A program made the translations under genes and the position numbers. A model generated the notes under the pieces. It was not told the DNA's origin. It worked only from the letters and a program-made list of their open reading frames with translations, and made no database searches. From Brevundimonas sp. (GTDB lineage Bacteria; Pseudomonadota; Alphaproteobacteria; Caulobacterales; Caulobacteraceae), in the NCBI GenBank assembly GCA_031119155.1, contig JAVHYH010000131.1, positions 1-9,191 of the forward strand: a stretch of DNA of 9,191 bases, in the 5' to 3' direction. Each line of letters begins with the position of its first letter. Within the stretch, counting starts at the first letter, position 1. Of the stretch, positions 1 through 6,293 are shown piece by piece.

Positions 1-54
<54 letters not shown>

Positions 55-170
55 GGGCATTCGGCGCGAGGAGCCGGGTCCATGCGCCGGACGTGCCGTC
101 GGGACGAGTTGGGGTTTGGCGGGGCTGGCGAGGGCGACCTTGCAGTGGCTAGAGCCGTCAGCGGACTAGC
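55..170. other. Spacer between the two heptamer arrays, no gene seen
   Basis: These 116 bases separate the two inverted heptamer arrays. An ATG-initiated plus-strand frame begins at 82, but it runs through the second array and then antisense into the ligase gene, so I do not call it. The only structure seen is a small inverted repeat at 147-171. I see no promoter, tRNA or protein-coding signal. Confidence 0.6.
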
Positions 171-171
171 C
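147..171 (-). terminator. Possible hairpin downstream of the ligase gene
   Basis: GGCTAG at 147-152 is the exact inverse complement of CTAGCC at 166-171, and an inner CCG/CGG pair (155-157 with 162-164) can add to the stem. It lies about 45 nt past the ligase stop codon in the direction of transcription, just beyond the heptamer array. No T-tract follows on the minus strand, so it is not a classical intrinsic terminator. It may be an RNA stem-loop that stabilises the 3' end, or chance. Confidence 0.25.
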
Positions 172-212
172 TGCTGCCTGCTGCCTGCTGCCTGCTGCCT
201 GCTGCCTGCCGC
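171..212. repeat. Heptanucleotide tandem array CTGCTGC (right array)
   Basis: Five perfect copies of CTGCTGC at 171-205 are followed by one variant copy CTGCCGC at 206-212. In rotated form the unit is TGCCTGC, against TGCCTAC for the inverse complement of the array at 1-54: the same heptamer inverted, with one A/G difference. The array ends one base before the ligase stop codon (TGA, complement of 214-216), so it sits directly in the 3' untranslated region of that gene. Its proximity to and relation with the left array suggest a shared origin. Confidence 0.95.
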
Positions 213-213
213 C

Positions 214-1566
214 TCAGCCCCGATCGCGCTCGGTCGGCTGTCCGGCCTTCTCGAGGATGGCGGCGCACAGGGCGAAAAGGACGGCGAGGGCGGCCGTGCG
301 CAGGGGGTAGTCGACGCCGGAGTGGGCCAGCATGGCCAGCAGGGCGATGCTGGCGGCGCGTTGCAGATCCCGCTCGCGCGAGGGTCCGGCCTTCCAGGCG
401 GTGATCGTCCGGCGACCGTACCAGACCAGGAAGGCGATGATCAGGGCCACGCCCGGCCAGCCGGCTTCCAGCCAGGTTTCCAGATACTCGTTGTGGGCGT
501 GGTTGAAGAAGGTGGGGTCCAGTTGCTCCAGCGGTTCGACTGACCGGAAAACGGCGTCGAAGCTGCCGATGCCCGAGCCGAGCGGGAGCCAGGCGTCGGC
601 GGCGTCGGCCACGATGGGCCAGCCCTCGAAGCGGCCCTCCGGCGCCGACTGGGCGTCGAAGCGGGCGAGAATCGGCGGCAGGGCCAGCAGGGCGACGGCG
701 GCGATGGCCGCACCGACCCCGCCGGTCAGGGCCAGCAGTCCGGGGCCCGGACGTCCGCGGCCCGCGGCGACCCAGGCGGCGAGCAGGCTGGTGATGGCGA
801 TGGGGCCGAACAGGATGACGCCGGCGCGCGAGCGGATGGCGGCCAGACCGACCACCACCAGACCGAGGAACAGGGCGCCGAACCAGAGCGGCAGCCGCTC
901 ATCCGTGCGGCGACGCAGGACCGCGGCGCCGAACACGGCGGCGAAGGGCACACAGGCCAGCAGATAGGTGGCCAGGTGATTCCGGTTGGCGAAGAAGCCG
1001 TTGACCGAGCCGGCGTTGGTGGTGGCCCAGAGGTAGAGCTGCCGTCCGCCGCTGGCCAGCTGCGCGGCGCCCAGCGCCACGGAGATGACGGCGATCACCA
1101 GATAGAAGGCGAGCATCCGCGCCGTCTGCGCCTGGGTGCTGCCGAGGACCGCCAGGAACATGGCCGCCGGAGGAATCAGGGCCAGGGCGGATTGCCAGGT
1201 CAGGTCCGGCGTGACGGTGATCGGGGCCCAGCCCGGCTGCAGGCCGGCGAGCTCAAGCGCTACGACCATTTCCTGGCGTCCCGGCAGGGCGGTCCAGAGG
1301 AAGGGCGGCAGCGGAATCAGCTGGAGGAGGGGAATCGCGGCCAGCAGGCCGAGCAGGCTCAGGGCGAAGCGGCTCTTGCGCCAGTCGCCGGAGCGGATCA
1401 GCCGGTTGGCGGCCAGAACGAGCAGGGGCAGGGCGGCCAGTTCGACCAGCGCCAGCCTCAGCGCATGCTCACGGCTGGCTCCGCCGAAGACAAGCGAAAG
1501 GGCCAGCAGGATGGCCGCGGCGATTGCCACAGCGTCCCACTGGCCCTTCAAAGCCTTGATCGACAC
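214..1566 (-). CDS. O-antigen ligase / Wzy-type polymerase family membrane protein
   Basis: This 450-residue polytopic inner-membrane protein has about a dozen hydrophobic segments and belongs to the WaaL/Wzy (Wzy_C) family. Such enzymes join or polymerise lipid-linked oligosaccharides on the periplasmic face. Visible hallmarks are a GFFANRNHLATYL-like segment (about 190-202), an SRAGV motif (246-250), and in the large periplasmic loop an HAHNEYLETWLEAGWPG stretch (356-372) matching the family's conserved His-Asn-x-Tyr-Leu region. The start is GTG: an in-frame TAA lies two codons upstream, which rules out extension, and the first hydrophobic segment begins near residue 11. No strong Shine-Dalgarno precedes it. 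It lies 40 nt downstream of the 74-aa gene and is probably read with it. Beside Wzc and Wza homologues a capsule/EPS polymerase role is more likely than LPS ligation, but sequence alone cannot separate Wzy from WaaL. Confidence 0.88.
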   Translation of the reverse strand: MSIKALKGQWDAVAIAAAILLALSLVFGGASREHALRLALVELAALPLLVLAANRLIRSGDWRKSRFALSLLGLLAAIPLLQLIPLPPFLWTALPGRQEMVVALELAGLQPGWAPITVTPDLTWQSALALIPPAAMFLAVLGSTQAQTARMLAFYLVIAVISVALGAAQLASGGRQLYLWATTNAGSVNGFFANRNHLATYLLACVPFAAVFGAAVLRRRTDERLPLWFGALFLGLVVVGLAAIRSRAGVILFGPIAITSLLAAWVAAGRGRPGPGLLALTGGVGAAIAAVALLALPPILARFDAQSAPEGRFEGWPIVADAADAWLPLGSGIGSFDAVFRSVEPLEQLDPTFFNHAHNEYLETWLEAGWPGVALIIAFLVWYGRRTITAWKAGPSRERDLQRAASIALLAMLAHSGVDYPLRTAALAVLFALCAAILEKAGQPTERDRG

Positions 1567-1606
1567 GCGTTACGACTGCAGGAGGCGCAGCGCGGGCCGG
1601 GTCGTC

Positions 1607-1831
1607 TTAGTCGCTTTCCGAATCGTCGTCCGAAGCGACGACAACGGTCGCGACGATGACGGCGGTGCCGATGAGCAGCACCGGCAGCGGAATGCCGGCG
1701 AACTCCGACGAAGCATCGGCACGAGCGCCGACGCGGTCACCCACGCGAGCGGTGGCCGAAGTGTTGGCGGCGGCGGCTTGGCCAGCCACGAGCAGCAGGC
1801 CGGCCGTTACAGCGGCGATGGTCTTACGCAT
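1607..1831 (-). CDS. Small secreted/membrane protein with C-terminal TM segment and acidic tail
   Basis: This 74-residue protein is of unknown function. It begins with a clear signal peptide (MRK, hydrophobic core, AAAA near 19-22, cleavage around residue 21-22). A Ser/Thr/Arg/Ala-rich linker follows, then one hydrophobic segment at about 47-66 (PLPVLLIGTAVIVATVVVA) and an acidic end, SDDDSESD. After export the protein would be only about 50 residues, with its tail beyond a C-terminal membrane helix. Small proteins of this layout are frequent in Alphaproteobacteria and usually poorly annotated. A PEP-CTERM or LPXTG sorting signal is not supported, because the tail is acidic rather than basic and no sorting motif is visible. 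Translation is well supported by AAGGGG six bases before the ATG. It sits between the helical-repeat gene (144 nt gap) and the ligase (40 nt gap), so a link to polysaccharide export is inferred from position only. Confidence 0.8.
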   Translation of the reverse strand: MRKTIAAVTAGLLLVAGQAAAANTSATARVGDRVGARADASSEFAGIPLPVLLIGTAVIVATVVVASDDDSESD

Positions 1832-1837
1832 GCTAAT

Positions 1838-1843
1838 CCCCTT
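1838..1843 (-). promoter_or_regulatory. Shine-Dalgarno of the 74-aa small protein
   Basis: The minus strand reads AAGGGG six bases before the ATG at 1831. This is one of the better ribosome-binding sites in the window. It fixes the start at MRK, which gives a complete signal peptide. Confidence 0.75.
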
Positions 1844-1861
1844 CTAAACAGGTATCTGGTA

Positions 1862-1873
1862 CGGGCTGGCCCG
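1862..1873 (-). other. Short palindrome in the 5' leader of the 74-aa gene
   Basis: The minus strand reads CGGGCCAGCCCG, able to form a stem of four to five GC pairs. It lies between the putative promoter (1890-1918) and the ribosome-binding site (1838-1843). It may be a leader stem-loop; a chance palindrome is also possible in DNA this rich in GC. Confidence 0.3.
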
Positions 1874-1889
1874 CGACGTATCGAGAATG

Positions 1890-1918
1890 GGTATAGGCGG
1901 CGAAGGTTTCGAAAGCAA
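1890..1918 (-). promoter_or_regulatory. Putative sigma-70-like promoter for the small protein and ligase
   Basis: On the minus strand TTGCTT (complement of 1913-1918) is followed, after a 17-base spacer, by TATACC (complement of 1890-1895). The half-sites match the TTGACA/TATAAT consensus at three and four of six positions, with ideal spacing. The surrounding 144-bp gap is noticeably more AT-rich than the genes around it. Transcription would start near 1883, giving a leader of about 50 nt. This is by-eye matching only; alphaproteobacterial promoters often diverge from the consensus. Confidence 0.35.
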
Positions 1919-1968
1919 TACGATTTCAAGACCGGGTGATGTAAAACGGACACCCCGAAGCCGCTTTT

Positions 1969-1983
1969 TCGCCAATCAGGCGA
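1969..1983 (-). other. Small inverted repeat spanning the stop codon of the helical-repeat gene
   Basis: TCGCC (1969-1973) and GGCGA (1979-1983) form a perfect 5-bp stem around a 5-base loop that contains the TGA stop (1976-1978). On the transcribed strand it is followed by a run of A rather than U, so it does not qualify as an intrinsic terminator of this operon. It could mark the transcript end or be incidental. Confidence 0.25.
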
Positions 1984-3229
1984 GAGGGTTAACGGCGATC
2001 TTGTCGAGCCAGACGGCGGTCCGATCCTGCCGGTCGCCGGGGCGGGTTTCCAGTCGAAGCCACTGTGCCTGACAGCCCTCCGGGACCGTGAAGGTCGCCG
2101 AGAACGCGGTCCAGACATTGGCGCCCGGAGCGGCCGCCGGGGTCGCCAGAATCTGCGCATCGCCCGGCGAACAGGTCAGGGTCAGCGCCAGACGCGCCGC
2201 CGGATCGCCTTCTTCCGCCCGTGATTCCCCGCTCAGCCGGTAACGGCCGGGACGGAGGAACATCAGCTGTTCCGCCACCCGCGATGACGCATAGCCGTCG
2301 TAGTCGACCCGCAGGGCCGGATCGGCGGGACGGACGTCATCGGGCACGATCTCGACGATCACCCCGGCGTCCTGCGCCAGACGCCACTGGAACGGCTCGG
2401 GCGCGCTGGCGTCGCCGAATCCGCCGTTGGTCACGAGCGTCGAGGCGGAGGGCCGGTTGAGGCGGCGCCTCACGACCTCGAGGGCCTGCAGCTGCCCCTT
2501 GTCGAGCAGGTGGATGTAGAGCTGGTACAGCTCGTCATTGGTCAGGGGGGCGCGGCCCGCCTGCAGGAGAATCGCCAGGTTGACGGCGGTCTGCAGCCCG
2601 CGGGCGTCGACGTGCAGGCTTTCGAGATAGGCCTGCCGCCAGGGCGGGCTGGAGGACAGCAGGACGGCGATCTCGGGCAGCGCCCGCTGGCCGTCGAGAG
2701 TGGCGGCGGTCGTGAACAGATTGAAGATGGTCGGGCGGATGTCGTCGCGGCGACGCACCAGCGTATCGGCGTGGGCGAAGGCGGAGGCGTAGTCGCCACG
2801 CTTCAGTCGATGCTCCACCAGCCAGGCATGGGACGGATCGTCGCGGAGGCTCCAGTTGCCCGCCAGCGTCAGGATTTCGTCGGCCGTATCCTCGCGGCCG
2901 GCCCGCGCCTCGGTCAGGCCCACGACCCGCAGGGCGCGGACGTCGAACGGCGAGCGCGCCAGGGCGTCGCGGGACAGGGAGGCGGCGTTGCTGTAGCGGT
3001 GGGCGTCGCGGGCCTTTTCACCGGCGGCGAACTCGCTCTCCGCCGCGCGCCGCAGGACGAGGGGCGACCCGGGAGCCAGTCGGATGGCGACCTCGGCGGG
3101 CGCGCGCTGCAGCAGTGGCTGAATCGCCACCTGCCAGCCCAGCACCACGCCGGCGGCGACCAGAACCCAGGAGGCGACATCGGCGATCCGGTCGCCGCTT
3201 CCGCCGCCCCGGACCGCCCGGCCGCTCAA
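1976..3229 (-). CDS. Membrane-anchored helical-repeat (TPR-like) protein with C-terminal beta-sandwich domain
   Basis: This 417-residue protein has a short basic N-terminus, one membrane helix (about 17-36), and a helical region rich in Ala, Leu and Arg (about 55-260) resembling degenerate TPR repeats. A C-terminal domain from about 262 opens with LVTNGGF, then FQWRL, and is dominated by beta-strand patterns. That domain resembles carbohydrate-binding (galactose-binding-like) jelly rolls by eye, and its two cysteines (353 and 386) could form a disulfide in the periplasm. The start is a TTG whose bases overlap the Wzc stop codon (TTGA), and no better in-frame start exists before the membrane helix. 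This implies translational coupling to Wzc. TPR proteins in EPS loci can act as periplasmic scaffolds; here that role, and glycan binding, are inferences. No catalytic motif is visible. Confidence 0.82.
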   Translation of the reverse strand: MSGRAVRGGGSGDRIADVASWVLVAAGVVLGWQVAIQPLLQRAPAEVAIRLAPGSPLVLRRAAESEFAAGEKARDAHRYSNAASLSRDALARSPFDVRALRVVGLTEARAGREDTADEILTLAGNWSLRDDPSHAWLVEHRLKRGDYASAFAHADTLVRRRDDIRPTIFNLFTTAATLDGQRALPEIAVLLSSSPPWRQAYLESLHVDARGLQTAVNLAILLQAGRAPLTNDELYQLYIHLLDKGQLQALEVVRRRLNRPSASTLVTNGGFGDASAPEPFQWRLAQDAGVIVEIVPDDVRPADPALRVDYDGYASSRVAEQLMFLRPGRYRLSGESRAEEGDPAARLALTLTCSPGDAQILATPAAAPGANVWTAFSATFTVPEGCQAQWLRLETRPGDRQDRTAVWLDKIAVNPLA

Positions 3230-5502
3230 GCGGTCTTGCCCTTCTTGCCCGACTTCTCGGTGTTCTCAGCGCCGTAGTTGTAGTCGTACGCATAGTCGTA
3301 GCCGCCGTAGTTGGCGGTCTTGGCGTTGAACTTGGTCAGCACGGCGCCGAGCAGGCGGGCGCGGCCCATCTTCAGGCGACGCAGGGCGCCGCGCGCCTGG
3401 CCGCGACGGGTGCCGCGCGACTCGAGCACGAACAGCACGCCGTCCACCGACGCCGCCAGCAGGGGCGAGTCCGCGAAGCCGAGCACCGGGGGACCATCGA
3501 CGACCACGTGGTCGAAGGCGGCGCCGGCGTCGGTCAGGAAGTGACGCAGGCGATCGCCGCCCCACAGCTCTGCGGGGTTGGGCGGCAGCGGGCCGCAGGG
3601 GATGAAGAACAGATTGTCCTGGCGGGTGCGCTGGACGGCCGAGGCGAGGTCGGTCGAGCCGGACAGCAGGTTGCTCATGCCGCGCTCGTTGTCGACGCCG
3701 ACCACGCGGTGCATCGACGGATTGCGCAGGTCGCCGTCGACCAGCAGCACCCGCTTGCCGACGCGGGCCAAGTTGAGCGCGACGGCGTAGGCGGTCGTCG
3801 ACTTCCCTTCGGCGGGGCGGGCCGAGGACACCAGCAGTGTGCGTGGCGCGCCGTCCGGCGTGGAGAACTGCAAGGCTGTTCGCAGCGAGTAGTAGGCTTC
3901 GGAGAAGCCGGAGCGGATGTCGGCCAGGGCGGCCGAGGTCGTCTGGCCCTTGTCGAGCAGCGGCACGACGCCGAGCACGGGCACGCCCAGCTTCTTCTCG
4001 ACATCGTCCGGGGTGGCGACGCTCTCGTCCAGCGCCTCGATCACGAAGGCGGCGACCACGCCGAGGCCCAGACCGAAGATCGCGGCCAGCACCAGGTTGA
4101 TGATCATGTTCGGCTTCGACGGCGCGGGCGGCGGGGTGGCGTTGTCGACGATCGAGATGTTGTTGGCGGTCACATTGCCGGTGACGCCGACTTCCTTGTA
4201 GCGCTGCAGCAGGCCCTCATAGAGGGTGCGGGTGGTGTCCAGCTCGCGCTGCAGGATGTTGTACTGGATCGAGCGGTCGCGCAGGTCGAGCACGTCGCCC
4301 TTGAGCGCATCCACCTGGCCTTGAAGCGAACGCTCCTGGTTGGCGGCGACGACGTACTGGCTCTGGATCGAGGCGCGGATGTTGGTGGCCAGGGCCTGCA
4401 CCTGACCGTCGATCTCGGTGATCTGGCCGCGCAGGCGGACCATCTCCGGATAGTCGGCCTGATAGATGCTGGACTTCTGCTGGTACTCGGCCTCGAGCTG
4501 GGCGCGCTGTTCGCCAAGGCGCTGGATCGAGGGGTTCTGCAGGACTTCCGGCAGGGTCATGACCTGGGCGTTGCGGGCCGAGCGCCAGCGCTCCTCGGCG
4601 GCGACGCGCGCGGCGCGGGCTTCGGCGAGGGACGAGTTCAGGGCGACGAGGTTGTTCGAGGCCAGGGACTGCGAGCTGCCGGGGCTGTCGCTTCCGCCCT
4701 CGCTGGGTTCGCCGACGTTGATGATCTGCTGGTTGGCGGCATAGGCGACCAGTTGGCGCTCGGCCTCTTCCAGCCGGCTCTTGGTCTGGGCGATGCGGTC
4801 TTCCAGGAATTCACGGGCATAGGCCGAGGACTGGAATTTGCGGTCCAGATTGGCCTGGATGAAGTTCTCGGCGAAGCCGTTGGCGACGCGCGCCGCGACG
4901 ACCGGATCCGGATTGTTGAAGCCCACGGCCACCAGACGCGATCCGCGAACGGGCGAGACGCTGAGGTTCGCCTGCACATAGTCCAGCGCGACGTTGCGGC
5001 GCCGCTCGGCCTGGACCGCGGCCGATCCCGGACCGGTCGGCGGTTCGATGCCGAGCGCCTGCAGGGACCGGTCGGAGCTGGCCAGACCCAGGCTCTCGAC
5101 CACGCGCTCGGCCAGCGAGCGGCTGCGCAGCAGGCCGTACTGGGTCTGGAAGAACTCCTCCCCCTGGCTCATGCTTTCGCGCGGGCTGACGTCCTCGGCG
5201 GAGTTGAAGACGCGGGCGGCCTCGCGGTCGATCTGCAGGGTCGCCTGCGCCGTATAGATCGGCGTCATCAGCAGGGTCAGGGCCGCGCCGATGGCCAGCG
5301 CGCCCAGGAAGCAGCCGATGATGAGGATGCGGTGCTTGAGGGCCATGCGCCAGTAGGCGGCCAGATCAAACACCGGGGCGTCTTCGTTGTTGTCGCTCCA
5401 GGCGCCCGGGCGGGTCTGGTCGAAGACGGCTTCACCGTAACCGCTGGACACGCGACCGTCGCGCGCCTTGCGCTCGTCAGCGAAGTTGTTGTCGCCCAGC
5501 AT
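3226..5502 (-). CDS. Wzc-type tyrosine autokinase / polysaccharide co-polymerase
   Basis: This 758-residue inner-membrane protein controls polymer length and export and phosphorylates itself on tyrosine. A cytoplasmic N-terminus is followed by TM1 (about 58-80) with the Wzz domain, a long periplasmic coiled-coil region (about 200-435), the GNVR-type segment, a proline-rich turn and TM2 (about 465-488). The cytoplasmic BY-kinase domain shows EAYYSLRTAL (535-544), Walker A AEGKSTT (564-570, Lys567), Walker A' LLVDGDLRNP (586-595) and Walker B VVVDGPP (666-672). The tail carries six tyrosines (732, 735, 737, 739, 741, 743) alternating with Asp, Ala and Asn, then a lysine-rich end. It is a one-piece Wzc; in the Caulobacter holdfast locus the co-polymerase (HfsA) and kinase (HfsB) are separate, so this is probably not the hfs locus. 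An in-frame TGA six codons upstream limits the ATG start. Its partner phosphatase is encoded 2.5 kb upstream. Confidence 0.95.
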   Translation of the reverse strand: MLGDNNFADERKARDGRVSSGYGEAVFDQTRPGAWSDNNEDAPVFDLAAYWRMALKHRILIIGCFLGALAIGAALTLLMTPIYTAQATLQIDREAARVFNSAEDVSPRESMSQGEEFFQTQYGLLRSRSLAERVVESLGLASSDRSLQALGIEPPTGPGSAAVQAERRRNVALDYVQANLSVSPVRGSRLVAVGFNNPDPVVAARVANGFAENFIQANLDRKFQSSAYAREFLEDRIAQTKSRLEEAERQLVAYAANQQIINVGEPSEGGSDSPGSSQSLASNNLVALNSSLAEARAARVAAEERWRSARNAQVMTLPEVLQNPSIQRLGEQRAQLEAEYQQKSSIYQADYPEMVRLRGQITEIDGQVQALATNIRASIQSQYVVAANQERSLQGQVDALKGDVLDLRDRSIQYNILQRELDTTRTLYEGLLQRYKEVGVTGNVTANNISIVDNATPPPAPSKPNMIINLVLAAIFGLGLGVVAAFVIEALDESVATPDDVEKKLGVPVLGVVPLLDKGQTTSAALADIRSGFSEAYYSLRTALQFSTPDGAPRTLLVSSARPAEGKSTTAYAVALNLARVGKRVLLVDGDLRNPSMHRVVGVDNERGMSNLLSGSTDLASAVQRTRQDNLFFIPCGPLPPNPAELWGGDRLRHFLTDAGAAFDHVVVDGPPVLGFADSPLLAASVDGVLFVLESRGTRRGQARGALRRLKMGRARLLGAVLTKFNAKTANYGGYDYAYDYNYGAENTEKSGKKGKTA

Positions 5503-5658
5503 AATGCCATCCGTCAGTCATGGCGGGCTGGCCGCCGGTCGAGAACTCAAGGGGCTGATACCGCAAAGCCCTACACCACGCACACGAATTCGAGCGCGCG
5601 CGACGTCGGGCGTCATGTCGCGGGGCCAGCCCCTTCGGGTCAAGCACTGTGTTTGATT
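5503..5658 (-). promoter_or_regulatory. Leader/promoter region upstream of the Wzc gene
   Basis: This 156-bp gap separates the 63-codon orphan from the Wzc start and is the natural place for a promoter of the Wzc block. It contains a TTGACC (complement of 5636-5641) resembling a -35 box, but no matching -10 at the right distance. A GC-rich palindrome GGGGCTGGCCCC (5622-5633) lies within the would-be spacer. I see no confident promoter; read-through from upstream is possible. Confidence 0.3.
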
Positions 5659-5850
5659 TCAGGAGGATGGATGCGGCTGTTCGTCGTCAAGGGACGCGGA
5701 TGCGGTCGGGCCGGGTTCGCGGCGCGGGGGAAAACCGACCTCGCGATAGAGCCCCGCGCCGAAGCCCGGCGCATGGCCGTACGAGCCAGCGGCGAGGGGC
5801 GTCGGGAATCCGAGCGGGTGGTCTTGGGGGCGGATGATGCGTGTCGCCAT
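5659..5850 (-). CDS. Orphan 63-aa protein, unknown function
   Basis: I do not recognise this 63-residue product. It begins MATRIIRPQDHPLGFPTP, is rich in Pro, Gly, Arg and aromatic residues (SYGHAPGFGAGLY) and ends with an acidic/Ser stretch (SLDDEQPHPSS). There is no signal peptide or membrane segment, so it is presumably cytoplasmic and likely poorly structured. Its best support is a near-consensus GGAGGG seven bases before the ATG, together with mostly G/C third codon positions as in the neighbouring genes. An in-frame ATG 15 codons further upstream (5895) overlaps the VanZ gene start and has no such site, so the internal ATG is preferred. It starts 35 bp from the divergent VanZ gene and ends 156 bp before Wzc. 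It could be cotranscribed with the kinase gene, but nothing in its sequence shows a role in polysaccharide export. Confidence 0.6.
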   Translation of the reverse strand: MATRIIRPQDHPLGFPTPLAAGSYGHAPGFGAGLYREVGFPPRREPGPTASASLDDEQPHPSS

Positions 5851-5857
5851 GAAATTA

Positions 5858-5863
5858 CCCTCC
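5858..5863 (-). promoter_or_regulatory. Strong Shine-Dalgarno of the 63-aa orphan gene
   Basis: The minus strand reads GGAGGG, seven bases before the ATG at 5850. It is the closest match to the anti-16S consensus in this window and decides the choice of start for the orphan gene. Confidence 0.75.
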
Positions 5864-5885
5864 GACCGGGCGAACAGCGCCGTCC

Positions 5886-6293
5886 ATGACTTCACGGACA
5901 GACGACGAGCGGCCTGACGCCCGAATGCCGAACAAGCGGCTGATCGGGATGTTCCGTGTCGGGACGATCCTTTTCTCGGTGCTGATCGCCTGGCTGGCGT
6001 TCAGGCCTTCGCAGGGCGTTGAAACCGGCCTGCCGTGGGACAAGGCCAACCACGCCGCAGCCTTCGTGGTCTGGACGATTCTGGTCGGCTTGAGCTGGCC
6101 CAGCGCGGGCCTTTTGCGGCTCGCCGCTCTGATGCTGGGGCTGGGGATCGGCATCGAGCTGATCCAGGGCTTGCCGGCCGTCGGACGGGACGCCGATGTC
6201 TGGGATGTCGTCGCCGACATGACGGGCTTCACCGTCGGCTGGGCTGTGCTGACGCTGCCGGACCTGAGGCGGCGACTGGGCCTTACGGGATAA
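5886..6293 (+). CDS. VanZ-family membrane protein
   Basis: This 135-residue protein has four hydrophobic segments and belongs to the VanZ-like family, named for a teicoplanin-resistance accessory protein; the biochemical role of most members is unknown. Family hallmarks are DKANHAAAF (about 53-61), then GIELIQGLPAVGRDADVWDV (about 89-108), with the conserved Glu-x-x-Gln and the Arg/Asp pattern, and a final hydrophobic helix. The start is uncertain: the ATG at 5886 and the ATG at 5925 (giving MPNKRLIGMFRVG) are both plausible, and neither has a good Shine-Dalgarno. It is the only plus-strand gene here, divergent from the orphan gene and overlapping the protease gene by 11 bp tail to tail. VanZ proteins are common near envelope and EPS genes, but its opposite orientation means it is not part of either operon. 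Confidence 0.85.
   Translation: MTSRTDDERPDARMPNKRLIGMFRVGTILFSVLIAWLAFRPSQGVETGLPWDKANHAAAFVVWTILVGLSWPSAGLLRLAALMLGLGIGIELIQGLPAVGRDADVWDVVADMTGFTVGWAVLTLPDLRRRLGLTG

Noticed and set aside
82..543. A plus-strand frame of 153 codons beginning in the left spacer
   Set aside because: It reads through the heptamer array (giving a Cys-Leu-Pro-Ala repeat) and then antisense into the ligase gene. No domain and no ribosome-binding site were seen.
1607..1831. PEP-CTERM or LPXTG-type sorted protein
   Set aside because: The C-terminal helix is followed by acidic, not basic, residues, and no PEP or LPXTG motif precedes it.
1940..1983. Intrinsic terminator for the Wzc/helical-repeat operon
   Set aside because: The 5-bp hairpin at 1969-1983 is followed by A residues on the transcribed strand. 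The later TTTT (complement of about 1943-1946) is preceded only by a 3-bp stem.
5622..5641. A promoter from TTGACC upstream of the Wzc gene
   Set aside because: The -35-like hexamer is good, but the sequence 17 bases downstream (CGACAT) is a poor -10, and a GC-rich palindrome occupies the spacer.
3115..5889. A 924-codon plus-strand open frame running antisense through the whole Wzc gene
   Set aside because: Long antisense frames are common in GC-rich genes, because the G/C-biased codon positions suppress stops. The translation is low-complexity (Gly, Gln, Ala, Arg, His), has no recognisable domain, and opposes a gene with complete, unambiguous Wzc motifs.
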